Below are positions 7,418 to 16,193 of a stretch of 64,000 nucleotides of DNA, piece by piece. The notes under the pieces are model-generated. The model ran no database searches. It saw only the letters and a list, made by a program, of their open reading frames with translations, and had not been told where the DNA came from. The number at the start of each line of letters is the position of its first letter. Position 1 is the stretch's first letter. The translations under genes were made by a program, and so were the position numbers. The DNA comes from Candidatus Ruthenibacterium merdavium (GTDB lineage Bacteria > Bacillota > Clostridia > Oscillospirales > Ruminococcaceae). The stretch is taken from assembly GCA_019119935.1 (NCBI GenBank), contig DWWA01000007.1, positions 37,534-101,533 of the forward strand, given 5' to 3'.

Positions 7418-7906
7418 ATGAACGTGAATAAAGAAGTCGTTATGACATATGCAGGTCTGCGTGCGCTGGAAGACGAGTTGGAAAACTTGAAAACCGTGAA
7501 GCGTAAAGAAGTTGCCGAAAAGATCAAAGTGGCGCGTGGCTACGGCGATTTGTCTGAAAACAGCGAATATGACGAGGCGAAAAATGAGCAGGGCTTGGTG
7601 GAAAGCCGCATTGCCGAGCTGGAAAAGCGCTTAAAACATGCACGAGTGATTGACGAAAGTGAGCTGAGCAACGACAGCATCAGCGTTGGCAGCCACGTCA
7701 AGATTAAAGATGAGGACGGCGAAGAGGAAGAGTACGATATTACCGGCTCGACCGAGGCAGACCCGCTGGAGGGTAAAATCTCCGACGAAAGCCCCATCGG
7801 CGCTGCGCTGATTGGCCACGCTGTGGGCGACAAGGTGGATGTCACGCTGCCCAACGGAACAACTGTTTTTTACGAAGTTGTGGAAATCAGCGGCGCAATC
7901 CGATAA
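7418..7906 (+). CDS. greA: Transcription elongation factor GreA
   Basis: ATG at 7418 follows AAAGGAG; the product is 162 residues, the normal GreA length. The N-terminal antiparallel coiled coil includes [19 protein letters not shown], with the acidic tip residues (D and E of [13 protein letters not shown]) that reach the RNA polymerase active site to stimulate cleavage of backtracked RNA. The C-terminal FKBP-like domain ends in [23 protein letters not shown]. An unusually acidic stretch (EDGEEEEYD) lies at residues 99-107. It is transcribed from its own strong promoter and separated from lysS by a terminator. Confidence 0.96.
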   Translation: MNVNKEVVMTYAGLRALEDELENLKTVKRKEVAEKIKVARGYGDLSENSEYDEAKNEQGLVESRIAELEKRLKHARVIDESELSNDSISVGSHVKIKDEDGEEEEYDITGSTEADPLEGKISDESPIGAALIGHAVGDKVDVTLPNGTTVFYEVVEISGAIR

Positions 7907-7950
7907 ATCCGAAAAGAAAAGCTGTTTTGCTTTTTTGAGATTTGTGAAAA

Positions 7951-7976
7951 AACAGGTGCGCAAGCACCTGTTTTTG
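7951..7976 (+). terminator. Intrinsic terminator of greA
   Basis: AACAGGTGC (7951-7959), loop GCAA, GCACCTGTT (7964-7972), T run. A separate hairpin GACACGG/CCGTGTC (8042-8059) stands 25 bases before the lysS start and may influence its translation. Confidence 0.9.
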
Positions 7977-8086
7977 TGTTATACTATTGCTTGTAGATGC
8001 TGAAAGGGCGGCCGCGGGCTGCTTTTTCAAAAGGATTGTCAGACACGGCGTGCCGTGTCGGGAATTTATAATAGGAGAGAACGTTC

Positions 8087-10054
8087 ATGGCAGAAAATCA
8101 GATGCCCATTCAAAATGAAGCACAAGACCAGCAGGACTACAACGAGCTGGTCGCCATTCGCCGCGAAAAATTAAAAGCGCTTCAAGACGCAGGCAAAGAT
8201 CCTTTTGCGAACACCGTTTGGCCGCAGAGCGATTTTGCCGCAGAGATTAAAGAAAGCTTTGTCGATTTGCCCGAGGACGCCGAGCCGCGCCGTGTCTGCA
8301 TGGCGGGCCGCATGATGTCCAAGCGCGTGATGGGCAAAGCGAGCTTTGCCGACTTGCGCGATAAAAGCGGAAACATTCAAATGTATGTGCGCCGCGACGA
8401 CATCGGCACCGATTCCTATCAGGAATTTAAAAAGTTTGATATCGGCGATATCGTCGGTGTGCGCGGCTTTGTGTTCCGCACAAAAATGGGCGAGATCAGC
8501 GTGCATGTAACGGAAATTGTGCTTTTGAGCAAAAGCCTTCTGCCTCTTCCCGAAAAGTTCCACGGCCTGACCGACCGCGAAACACGCTACCGTCAGCGCT
8601 ATGTGGATTTGATTGTCAATCCCGAAGTAAAAGACGTTTTCATCAAACGCAGCAAGATTATTAAGGAAATCCGCAATTACCTTGACGACCATGCGTTTAT
8701 GGAGGTGGAAACGCCGGTTCTGCATACGCAGGCAGGCGGCGCGGCGGCACGTCCGTTTATTACCCACCACAATACGCTCGACATAGATATGTACATGCGC
8801 ATTGCGCTGGAGCTGCACCTGAAACGCCTCGTGGTGGGCGGTTTGGACCGTGTGTACGAAATTGGCCGCGTGTTCCGCAACGAGGGTATGGATACGCGCC
8901 ATAACCCCGAGTTCACGATGCTGGAGGCTTATCAGGCATACACCGATTACCGCGGCATGATGGACTTGTGCGAAGATATGATGCGTACGGTAGCGCGCAA
9001 AGTAAACGGCACGGCTGTCTGTGAGCTGGACGGCGTGACCTACGACCTCGAAAAGCCCTTTACCCGCATCAGCATGGTGGAGGCGGTGCGTCAGCACGCC
9101 GGAGTGGACTTTGATGCGATTGCCGACGATGAGGCGGCAAAAGCAGTTGCCAAAGAGCATCATGTGGCATTTGAGCCGCACCACAAAAAGGGCGATATTC
9201 TGAACCTGTTCTTCGAGGAGTTTGTTGAGGAGAAGCTGGTTCAGCCCACCTTCCTGACCGGCCATCCCGTTGAAATCAGCCCGCTGTCGAAAAAAGACCA
9301 AAGCAATCCTGCTTATACCGAGCGTTTTGAGCTGTTTATCGGCGGACGCGAGTACTGCAATGCGTTCAGCGAGCTGAACGATCCGATTGACCAGCGTCAG
9401 CGCTTTGAATATCAGGAGTTCTTGAAGGCGCACGGCGATGACGAAGCTTCCGGTGTGGATGAGGACTTCCTCAATGCGCTCAGCTACGGTCTGCCCCCGA
9501 CAGGCGGTATCGGCATCGGCGTTGACCGTTTTGTGATGCTTCTGACGGGTGCTTCTACGATTCGTGACGTGCTGTTGTTCCCCACCATGAAACCGCTGGA
9601 TGCTGTGAAAAAAGAAAGCGCGGCAGACGGTGAGGCTCAGCAGGCACCGAAAACCGAGGAGAAGCCGGCAGAGAAAATTGATTTTTCCAACGTGAAAATT
9701 GAGCCGCTGTTTGAGGAATATGTGGATTTTGAAACATTCAGCAAATCGGATTTCCGTGCGGTAAAAGTGAAAGCGTGCGAAGCCGTGCCCAAGAGCAAAA
9801 AGCTGTTGAAATTTGTTTTGGATGACGGCACAAGTACAGACAGAGTGATTCTCAGCGGGATTCACGAGTACTACGAGCCGGAAGAGCTGGTGGGAAAAAC
9901 CTGCATCGCAATTACAAACCTGCCGCCCAGACCGATGATGGGAATTGATTCGTGCGGCATGCTGATTTCCGCCGTGCACGAGGAAAACGGGAAAGAGGGG
10001 CTCAACCTTCTGATGGTTGACAGCCGCATTCCCGCAGGCGCGAAGCTGTATTAA
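8087..10054 (+). CDS. lysS: Lysyl-tRNA synthetase (class II) with a C-terminal tRNA-binding domain
   Basis: The 655-residue protein is about 150 longer than a standard LysRS. Residues 60-165 are the anticodon-binding OB fold (RVMGKASFADLRD). The class II catalytic core follows with RYRQRYVDLIVN, motif 2 FRNEGMDTRHNPEFTMLEAY, GREYCNAFSELNDP and motif 3 GIGIGVDRFVMLLTG. After a charged Glu/Lys/Ala linker (about 512-540), residues 546-655 form a second OB fold of the Trbp111/EMAP type (DFRAVKVKACEAVPKSKKL, then PRPMMGIDSCGMLISA), the module normally found at the end of MetRS. It charges tRNA-Lys, and the extra domain should increase tRNA affinity. No T-box leader is visible. Such fusions exist in some Clostridia, so this is uncommon but not unique. 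Confidence 0.95.
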   Translation: MAENQMPIQNEAQDQQDYNELVAIRREKLKALQDAGKDPFANTVWPQSDFAAEIKESFVDLPEDAEPRRVCMAGRMMSKRVMGKASFADLRDKSGNIQMYVRRDDIGTDSYQEFKKFDIGDIVGVRGFVFRTKMGEISVHVTEIVLLSKSLLPLPEKFHGLTDRETRYRQRYVDLIVNPEVKDVFIKRSKIIKEIRNYLDDHAFMEVETPVLHTQAGGAAARPFITHHNTLDIDMYMRIALELHLKRLVVGGLDRVYEIGRVFRNEGMDTRHNPEFTMLEAYQAYTDYRGMMDLCEDMMRTVARKVNGTAVCELDGVTYDLEKPFTRISMVEAVRQHAGVDFDAIADDEAAKAVAKEHHVAFEPHHKKGDILNLFFEEFVEEKLVQPTFLTGHPVEISPLSKKDQSNPAYTERFELFIGGREYCNAFSELNDPIDQRQRFEYQEFLKAHGDDEASGVDEDFLNALSYGLPPTGGIGIGVDRFVMLLTGASTIRDVLLFPTMKPLDAVKKESAADGEAQQAPKTEEKPAEKIDFSNVKIEPLFEEYVDFETFSKSDFRAVKVKACEAVPKSKKLLKFVLDDGTSTDRVILSGIHEYYEPEELVGKTCIAITNLPPRPMMGIDSCGMLISAVHEENGKEGLNLLMVDSRIPAGAKLY

Positions 10055-10101
10055 AGCGGTGCGGCTCTTTACAGCCGCAGAAATAAGATAAAACCTATAA
10101 A

Positions 10102-10138
10102 ACAGGCGTTTCCGCAGCGGCGGAAGCGCCTGTTTTTA
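10102..10138 (+). terminator. Intrinsic terminator of lysS
   Basis: A 14-bp stem (10102-10115 with 10120-10133, one G-U pair) around loop AGCG, then TTTT. Confidence 0.9.
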
Positions 10139-10255
10139 TGCGCTTGAGCCTAAAGCGAAAAAGCGTTTTCCTTTCGGAGAAGCACAGGAATTTTGAAAAG
10201 CGAGGGTTTATATCAGCCGATTGTTCTTAAAAAATAACCACTTATCGGTAAACGG

Positions 10256-10284
10256 TGGAAAAGAAGTGCCAATTGTCTTATACT
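10256..10284 (+). promoter_or_regulatory. Probable promoter of the LytTR operon
   Basis: -10 TATACT (10279-10284) with TGGAAA 17 bases upstream (10256-10261). The weak -35 is what one expects of a promoter needing an activator. Just upstream, CCAC and GTGG bracket 10239-10258 as an imperfect dyad that could bind the LytTR protein; the rest of 10139-10255 shows no gene. Confidence 0.4.
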
Positions 10285-10314
10285 GAAACTGCGACGAGGA
10301 GGTGACAAAACGTC

Positions 10315-10755
10315 ATGCAGGTGGAAATTAAAATTGATGAACAATGCCTTGAGCCGAAAATTGTCATTGTCACACGCGAGGTAACAGATGAAATCAATGA
10401 AATTGTGAAAAGCCTTTCTTGTGATTCACACATGAGAATTGTTGGGTTTCAGGAAAGCTGTGCAGAAATTTTACAGCAAGAAAACATTGAGCGGGTATTT
10501 GCCTCGGACGGAAAAGTGATTGCCCAAACAGACACAGGTGAATACGTTTTGCGGCTGAGGCTCTATGAAGCCGAGCAGCGGCTGAACCGGCACAGTTTTG
10601 TGAGGATATCCAACTCCGAAATCATCAACTTAAAAAAAGTAAAAGGTTTTGATTTAAGCTTCGCGGGAACGATTTGTGTAACACTGACGAACGGGACGGT
10701 TACTTATGTTTCACGGCGTTATGTCGCTAAAATTAAACAAGTATTAGGAATATGA
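10315..10755 (+). CDS. Stand-alone LytTR-domain transcriptional regulator
   Basis: The 146-residue protein has no phospho-receiver domain. Residues 1-45 are a short N-terminal region and residues 50-146 form the LytTR DNA-binding fold: IERVFASDGKVIAQTDTGEY, then RLNRHSFVRISNSEIINLKKV and VTYVSRRYVAKIKQ. GAGGAGGTG precedes the start. It lies 9 bases upstream of a DUF3021 membrane protein. This two-gene arrangement is the LytTR regulatory system known from streptococci (for example HdrRM and BrsRM), where the membrane protein holds the regulator inactive and the regulator activates its own operon plus target genes. That role is inferred from family and context. Confidence 0.88.
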   Translation: MQVEIKIDEQCLEPKIVIVTREVTDEINEIVKSLSCDSHMRIVGFQESCAEILQQENIERVFASDGKVIAQTDTGEYVLRLRLYEAEQRLNRHSFVRISNSEIINLKKVKGFDLSFAGTICVTLTNGTVTYVSRRYVAKIKQVLGI

Positions 10756-10764
10756 GGTGATTTT

Positions 10765-11238
10765 ATGAAAAAGAAAATCATTTATGACGCAGCATCGGGA
10801 TTCCCCATCGGCATTGCCGTCGGATTTTTGTTTTCTCTCATTGTTTCCGTATTGATTGGAGATGGCAGCTTTTACCCTGTGATGCCGGAGCTTGCCGTGA
10901 AAACGGGAAGCGAGCTGAATGCAGTCATTCTTCAAACGGTTTTGTGCGGCGCGCTGGGCTCGGTATTCAAAGGGGCGAGCATCGTCTGGGAACTGGAATC
11001 TTGGAGCCTTTTGAAGCAAACCGGCGTTTACTTTGCCATTGGCTGCGTTGCGATGGCGGCGGCTGCGTATACGGCAGGCTGGATGCATTCTTCTATTTTG
11101 GGAGCGCTTTTCTTTATCGCAGCCTTTGGCGTGATTTTCGTGCTGATCTGGATTGTTCAATATTTTCTTTGGAAAAGAAAGGTCGAACAAATTAACGAAA
11201 GGCTGAAAAAAGGCGGCGCTATTCAGCAAAACGATTGA
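10765..11238 (+). CDS. DUF3021 family membrane protein, probable inhibitor of the LytTR regulator
   Basis: A 157-residue protein with four membrane spans, starting AASGFPIGIAVGFLFSLIVS and containing GALGSVFKGASIVWELESWSL, typical of DUF3021; the C-terminal tail is charged and cytoplasmic. The start is preceded by GAGGTGA. Family members next to LytTR regulators act as antagonists of the regulator in streptococcal systems. No bacteriocin or competence gene is adjacent, so the regulated output here is unknown; the next gene, another small membrane protein, is the nearest candidate. Confidence 0.82.
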   Translation: MKKKIIYDAASGFPIGIAVGFLFSLIVSVLIGDGSFYPVMPELAVKTGSELNAVILQTVLCGALGSVFKGASIVWELESWSLLKQTGVYFAIGCVAMAAAAYTAGWMHSSILGALFFIAAFGVIFVLIWIVQYFLWKRKVEQINERLKKGGAIQQND

Positions 11239-11384
11239 TTTTTTGTGAAAAAATTCGTATACCTGTGTTGTAATTTCCGGCTTTTTTCTCCGTTCTGACC
11301 GTAAAAAAATACTTACACGCGGCAGCCTTCCTTTGATACAATAATACCACGGGCTGCATAAGCCCTAAAATGGAAGGAGAAAAA

Positions 11385-11873
11385 ATGAATATGCCGCAAA
11401 ACAAAAGAGAAAGTTTAATTTACACGGTGCTGATGTGCTTTGTTATGGTGCTTTGGATGAGCATTTATAATGTAGCGCTTCAATACGGAAAGCTTGATTT
11501 TGAGGTTCTGGCTGCCGCATGGATCGGCTTTCCGATTGCCTATGTGTTTGCCATGTGCTGTGATTGGTTTTTTGTGTCGAAGCTGGCGAAAGGCTTTACC
11601 TTTGGCTTTTTGGTAAAGCCGGAAGATTCCGTGCTGAAAAAAGTGGTTTGTGTATCCTCTTGCATGGTGGTGCCGATGGTTTTGATCATGTCGCTGTACG
11701 GCGCGGTGGAAGGTGCGGTACATACCGGGGGATGGAACGGCATCTTGAGCGCGTGGCTTTTTAATATTCCGCGCAACTTTGTCATGGCGCTGCCTTTGCA
11801 GCTGCTGATTGCCGGCCCGCCGGTGCGAAAGGTGTTTCGCGGATTATTCCCGGTTGGGAAGGTGCTCGAATAA
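11385..11873 (+). CDS. DUF2798-like membrane protein
   Basis: ATG at 11385 sits just after AAGGAG and gives 162 residues with four hydrophobic segments arranged as two similar halves: one around residues 10-55 (MCFVMVLWMSIYNVA, FPIAYVFAMCCDWFFVSKLAKG) and one around 90-150 (FNIPRNFVMALPLQLLIAGPPVRKVF). The pattern of a helix pair ending in xxVMxLPLQLLIAGPxxR fits the DUF2798 family, here in a duplicated form. Function is not known. A candidate promoter (TTACAC, 18 bases, TACAAT) lies about 45 bases upstream, so it may be expressed apart from the LytTR operon. Confidence 0.65.
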   Translation: MNMPQNKRESLIYTVLMCFVMVLWMSIYNVALQYGKLDFEVLAAAWIGFPIAYVFAMCCDWFFVSKLAKGFTFGFLVKPEDSVLKKVVCVSSCMVVPMVLIMSLYGAVEGAVHTGGWNGILSAWLFNIPRNFVMALPLQLLIAGPPVRKVFRGLFPVGKVLE

Positions 11874-11911
11874 AAATCAGTTAAAAATAAGGGCGGTTGC
11901 GCTGAAAACGG

Positions 11912-11949
11912 TCAGGGTGTGCAGAATAGTTTGCACGCCCTGATTTTTT
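11912..11949 (+). terminator. Intrinsic terminator after the DUF2798-like gene
   Basis: TCAGGGTGTGCA pairs with TGCACGCCCTGA with one mismatch around an 8-base loop, followed by six T. Confidence 0.85.
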
Positions 11950-12117
11950 GTCAGAACTGGTTAACAAATGTTAAAAAATAAAGCGCATGTTTTTTTGCAG
12001 CTGTAAGCTAACTTTTGCGCAAAAACAGGACAGATGAAGCAACAAATTTGATGTGGAATTATTTTTTTGGGGTCATCAGTCATAAATTTTGCGAATTGAA
12101 TTTGGTTAAAGATGATA

Positions 12118-12155
12118 TTGTGAAAAAACAAACGACGCGTTATAATTCACATGTG
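12118..12155 (+). promoter_or_regulatory. Promoter and candidate operator of the fucose operon
   Basis: TTGTGA (12118-12123), 17-base spacer, TATAAT (12141-12146). The palindrome CACATGTG (12148-12155) covers the expected start point, and TTCACATG recurs at 12165, so a sugar-responsive repressor could bind here. No fucose regulator gene lies nearby. The rest of 11950-12259 shows no gene. Confidence 0.65.
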
Positions 12156-12259
12156 GACGCTATCTTCACATGGCGGCAGCGGTTTCAAACATCAGAAATG
12201 CCATGCGGACGTATGTGAAAAAGGTTCGGCGAATTTATACGCAGGAAAGGATATAAAAG

Positions 12260-12949
12260 ATGGATATTCAGTTAATCAAAGAGCAAATCTGCGATGTGTG
12301 CCACAAAATGTGGCAGCTGGGATGGGTTGCGGCAAATGACGGCAACGTTTCGGCACGCTTGGAGGACGGTACGTTTCTCTGCACGCCCACCGGCATGAGC
12401 AAAAGCTTTATTACCCCGGAAAAGCTCATTCGCATTGATGCAGACGGCAATATTGTGGAAGCGGCGGAGGGCCTGCGTCCGTCCAGCGAGATTAAAATGC
12501 ATTTGCGCTGCTACGAAAAGCGCCCCGATGTATGGAGTGTAGTGCATGCACATCCTCCCGGAGCAACCGGCTTTGCCGTGGCGCATAAAGCAATGGATAT
12601 GTACAATATGATTGAGGATGTGGCTGTCATCGGCAGTGTTCCTCTTACGCCTTACGGCACCCCCAGCACCGCAGAAGTGCCCGATTCCATCGAGCCGTAT
12701 TTGGAAGAGCACGACGTCATGCTGCTGGAAAACCACGGCGCACTGGCCGTGGGCAGCGACGTCATCACCGCTTTCTACCGTATGGAGAGCTTGGAACTGT
12801 GGGCGAAAATTACCATCAACGCGGTGATTTTGGGCGGCAGCAAGGACATCAGCCGAGAGAACATCCAAAAGCTGATTGACCTGCGCGGATATTACAAAGT
12901 TACGGGCCGTCATCCCGGCTACAAAAAGTTCGATAACGGCTTAAAATAA
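12260..12949 (+). CDS. fucA: L-fuculose-1-phosphate aldolase (class II)
   Basis: The 229-residue protein keeps the zinc site of the E. coli enzyme with a constant offset of four residues: E77 in PSSEIKMH, H96 and H98 in VVHAHPPG, and H159 in ENHGALAVG. It starts NDGNVSARL, the class II aldolase/adducin opening. The enzyme splits L-fuculose-1-phosphate into dihydroxyacetone phosphate and L-lactaldehyde. It is the first gene of the fucose operon; the kinase follows 14 bases after its stop. Rhamnulose-1-phosphate aldolase is less likely, because fucI lies in the same operon. Confidence 0.9.
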   Translation: MDIQLIKEQICDVCHKMWQLGWVAANDGNVSARLEDGTFLCTPTGMSKSFITPEKLIRIDADGNIVEAAEGLRPSSEIKMHLRCYEKRPDVWSVVHAHPPGATGFAVAHKAMDMYNMIEDVAVIGSVPLTPYGTPSTAEVPDSIEPYLEEHDVMLLENHGALAVGSDVITAFYRMESLELWAKITINAVILGGSKDISRENIQKLIDLRGYYKVTGRHPGYKKFDNGLK

Positions 12950-12963
12950 AAGGGCGTGATACA

Positions 12964-14373
12964 GTGAAAAAGTTGCTGGCGTTTGACTTCGGCGCTTCCA
13001 GCGGACGCGCCATTTTGGGCGAATATGAAAACGGCGCGTTGACTTACCGGGAAATTCACCGGTTTGAAAATAACCCCGTTGAAGAAAACGGCCATCTGCG
13101 CTGGAATTTCCCCGAGCTGATGCGGGAAGTATACCAGGCTTTGGAAATGGCAGGTCCTGTGGACAGCATCGCCTTTGACACTTGGGGCGTGGACTTTGGT
13201 CTTTTGGACGAAAACGGGAATTTGCTGGAAAAGCCTGTCCATTATCGTGACAGCCGAACCCAGCACACACTGGAAAAGGCATTTTCCGTCATGAGCGCGC
13301 AGGACTTATACGCGGCGACGGGAAGCCAGCTGATGGCGATTAACACGCTGTTCCAGCTGATGGAAACCGACCTTTCCAAAGCAAAGCAAGTGCTCTTTAT
13401 GCCCGATTTATTTGCTTATCAGCTGTGCAAAAAGGCGGTGTGCGAGCAAAGTATCGCCTCCACTTCCCAAATGCTCGATTTGCAGAAAAAGGCGTGGAGT
13501 GAAACAGTGCTTTCGGCATTTGAAATTCCCAAAGAGATTTTTGCGCCGCTGGTGCAAAGCGGCACCGTGATTGGGGAATATCAAGGCGCGAAAGTGGTGG
13601 CAGTCGCCGGTCACGATACGCAAAGCGCCGTCGCAGCCATGCCCGCCCAAAACGAAAACAGCGCGTTTTTATCGTGCGGAACATGGAGTTTGTTTGGCTG
13701 TGAGCTGGATGCTCCCGTTTTAACGGCGCAGAGCCGAGAAGCGGAAATGTCCAATGAACTCGGTGCAAACGGGAAAATCAATTACTTAAAAAACATCACC
13801 GGCCTGTGGCTGATTCAGGAAAGCCGCCGCCAGTGGAAGCGCGAGGGCAAAGAGTACAGCTTTGGCGAAATTGCCGCTATGGCCGAGCAGGCCGAGCCGA
13901 TGAAATGCTTCATTGATGTCAATGCGCCGCAGTTTGCCGCGCCGGGCGATGTGCCGGAGCGCATTCGGGAATACTGCCGCGAAACCGGCCAGTTTGTACC
14001 GCAAAGTGTGGGCGAGGCGGCGCGCTGCATTTACGAAAGTCTTGCATGGCAGTATCGCGAAACCTTTTTGGAGATGCAGAACATTACCGGCAAGCGCTTT
14101 GAAACGCTGCATATTCTGGGCGGCGGATGTCAGGCGGCGCTCTTGTGCCAGTTGACGGCGGACGCGCTGGGCGTTCCCGTGCAGGCAGGGCCCGTGGAAG
14201 CGACGGTACTGGGAAATTTGCTGCTGCAGCTGAAAGCACTCGGAGAAATTGACAGCCTTGCCGAGGGGCGGGCGATGATACAAAAAATTGAAACAGTAAC
14301 GCAGTACCTGCCGAGCAACAGTGAACGCTGGGCAAGTGCAGGGCGTTTTTTCAGAAAAGGAGAATTAACATGA
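12964..14373 (+). CDS. FGGY-family sugar kinase, RhaB type; probable L-fuculokinase
   Basis: GTG start at 12964 behind AAAGGGCG. The 469-residue protein opens with [19 protein letters not shown], the phosphate-binding start shared by rhamnulokinases, and has [36 protein letters not shown] (second ATP-side motif) and [20 protein letters not shown] (adenosine motif). By sequence it resembles RhaB more than E. coli FucK, but its operon with fucA, fucI and fucO points to L-fuculose as substrate. RhaB-type kinases serving fucose pathways are known in Firmicutes and Bacteroidetes. Its stop overlaps the fucI start (ATGA). Confidence 0.85.
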   Translation: MKKLLAFDFGASSGRAILGEYENGALTYREIHRFENNPVEENGHLRWNFPELMREVYQALEMAGPVDSIAFDTWGVDFGLLDENGNLLEKPVHYRDSRTQHTLEKAFSVMSAQDLYAATGSQLMAINTLFQLMETDLSKAKQVLFMPDLFAYQLCKKAVCEQSIASTSQMLDLQKKAWSETVLSAFEIPKEIFAPLVQSGTVIGEYQGAKVVAVAGHDTQSAVAAMPAQNENSAFLSCGTWSLFGCELDAPVLTAQSREAEMSNELGANGKINYLKNITGLWLIQESRRQWKREGKEYSFGEIAAMAEQAEPMKCFIDVNAPQFAAPGDVPERIREYCRETGQFVPQSVGEAARCIYESLAWQYRETFLEMQNITGKRFETLHILGGGCQAALLCQLTADALGVPVQAGPVEATVLGNLLLQLKALGEIDSLAEGRAMIQKIETVTQYLPSNSERWASAGRFFRKGELT

Positions 14374-16154
14374 TCTATCCCAAAATCGGTATTCGGCCGA
14401 CGATTGACGGCCGCTGGGGCGGCGTTCGTGAGAGCCTCGAAACTCAAACCATGGGCATGGCAAAGCGCGCCGCAGCTTTAATCAGCGAAAATCTGCGCTA
14501 TCCCGACGGCACGCCCGTGCAGTGCGTGATTGCGGACAGCACCATCGGCGGCGGTGCAGAAGCGGCGGCTTGCCAGGATAAATTCAGCCGCGAAAACGTT
14601 GTGGCAACACTGACTGTCACCCCTTGCTGGTGCTACGGCAGTGAAACATTTGATATGGACCCGAAAACCATCAAGGCGGTTTGGGGCTTTAACGGCACCG
14701 AGCGCCCGGGCGCAGTTTATCTCGCTGCTGTTTTGGCGGCTCATACCCAAAAGGGATTGCCCGCTTTTGCCATCTACGGCCATGACGTGCAGGACGCGGC
14801 AGACGAAACCATTCCCGCTGACGTGCAGGAAAAAATTCTGCGCTATGCACGCTGTGCCGTTGCTGTGGGCTGGATGAAGAACAAAGCCTATGTCAATATG
14901 GGCGCTGTGTCCATGGGCATTATGGGCAGCTACTGCGACGCGGAAATGTTCCAAAAATATTTCGGCATCCGCGCTGAGTGGTGCGACCTGACTGAAATTC
15001 TGCGCCGCGTGACGCTGGGCATCTACGACCCCGAGGAATACGAAAAGGCGCTCAGCTGGATTCGCGCCAACTGCAAAGAGGGCCTTGACTGCAACGAGGG
15101 CAAGAACCTGCCCGAGATTATCACAAAATCGAAGGTCGTTCCCGCCGACAAGGATTGGGAGTTCATTGCAAAAATGAGCATCATCATGCGCGATATCCTC
15201 TATGGCAACCCGAAGCTGGCCGAGCTGGGCTGGCACGAGGAAGCGCTTGGCAAAAACGCCATTGCAGGCGGTTTCCAAGGCCAGCGCAACTGGACGGACT
15301 GGCTGCCGAACGGCGACTTCACCGAGGCGATTTTGGCTTCGACCTTTGACTGGAACGGCACCAAAGCCCCCACGCCGTTTGCAACAGAGAACGATACGCT
15401 CAACGGCGTTGCCATGATGCTGGGCACCTTGGTGACGAATACCGCGCCTTGCTTCCATGATGTGCGTACTTATTGGAGCCCCGAAGCTTACGAGCGTGTA
15501 ACGGGCAAAAAAGCGCAGGGCAAAGCGGCAAACGGCTTTATTCACTTGATTAACTCCGGCGCGACGGCGCTTGACTGCACCGGCGCATCGAAAAATGAAA
15601 ACGGCGAAGGCTGCATGAAGCCCTTCTGGGAGATGACCGAGCAGGATGTGAACGCATGCTTGCAGGCCACCGACTGGTGCCGTGCCAACTACGAATATTT
15701 CCGCGGCGGCGGATTCTCCAGCCACTTTAAAACACAGGCGGAAATGCCCGTCACGCTGCTGCGCGTGAGCATTGCCGAAGGCGTTGGCCCGATGCTGCAA
15801 ATTGCAGAAGGCTACACCGCAACCCTGCCTGAAGCAGAACATGCCGTGCTGGATAACCGCACTGACCGTACCTGGCCGACCACTTGGTTTGTGCCGAAGC
15901 TGACCGGCAAGGGCGCGTTCAAAGACGTTTACAGCGTTATGGCAAACTGGAGCGCCAACCACGGCGTTACGGTGTACGGTCATGTGGGCGCTGACCTCAT
16001 CACACTGGCTTCCATGCTGCGTATTCCCGTCAGCATGCACAACGTGGAAGATGAAAAGATTTACCGTCCGCACACTTGGGCGGCGTTTGGCACCGACAAC
16101 CTTGAAGCGGCCGACTTTGCGGCTTGCAAACACTACGGTCCGCTTTATCGTTAA
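14370..16154 (+). CDS. fucI: L-fucose isomerase
   Basis: The 594-residue product is full length (the E. coli enzyme has 591). It begins [22 protein letters not shown], the FucI N-terminal signature (22 residues, cited by position 3-24), and contains [38 protein letters not shown] and [13 protein letters not shown] near the end. It is a manganese-dependent aldose-ketose isomerase turning L-fucose into L-fuculose. Translation is coupled to the kinase by a 4-base overlap. No fucose permease lies in the operon, so uptake must come from another locus, possibly an ABC importer driven by the MsmK-type ATPase at 42 kb. Confidence 0.95.
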   Translation: MIYPKIGIRPTIDGRWGGVRESLETQTMGMAKRAAALISENLRYPDGTPVQCVIADSTIGGGAEAAACQDKFSRENVVATLTVTPCWCYGSETFDMDPKTIKAVWGFNGTERPGAVYLAAVLAAHTQKGLPAFAIYGHDVQDAADETIPADVQEKILRYARCAVAVGWMKNKAYVNMGAVSMGIMGSYCDAEMFQKYFGIRAEWCDLTEILRRVTLGIYDPEEYEKALSWIRANCKEGLDCNEGKNLPEIITKSKVVPADKDWEFIAKMSIIMRDILYGNPKLAELGWHEEALGKNAIAGGFQGQRNWTDWLPNGDFTEAILASTFDWNGTKAPTPFATENDTLNGVAMMLGTLVTNTAPCFHDVRTYWSPEAYERVTGKKAQGKAANGFIHLINSGATALDCTGASKNENGEGCMKPFWEMTEQDVNACLQATDWCRANYEYFRGGGFSSHFKTQAEMPVTLLRVSIAEGVGPMLQIAEGYTATLPEAEHAVLDNRTDRTWPTTWFVPKLTGKGAFKDVYSVMANWSANHGVTVYGHVGADLITLASMLRIPVSMHNVEDEKIYRPHTWAAFGTDNLEAADFAACKHYGPLYR

Positions 16155-16193
16155 TTCTTAGCAGTTTTTTGAATCAAAGGGGGATGTTTTCCA

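Noticed and set aside
7243..7431. 62-codon frame across the greA promoter
   Set aside because: It contains the -35 and -10 boxes of greA and has no ribosome site.
8171..9979. Long minus-strand frame opposite lysS (602 codons)
   Set aside because: Shadow of the lysS coding strand with no ribosome site or family similarity.
12015..12218. Small plus-strand frame up to the fucose promoter
   Set aside because: The fucose -35 and -10 boxes lie inside it, and it lacks a ribosome site.
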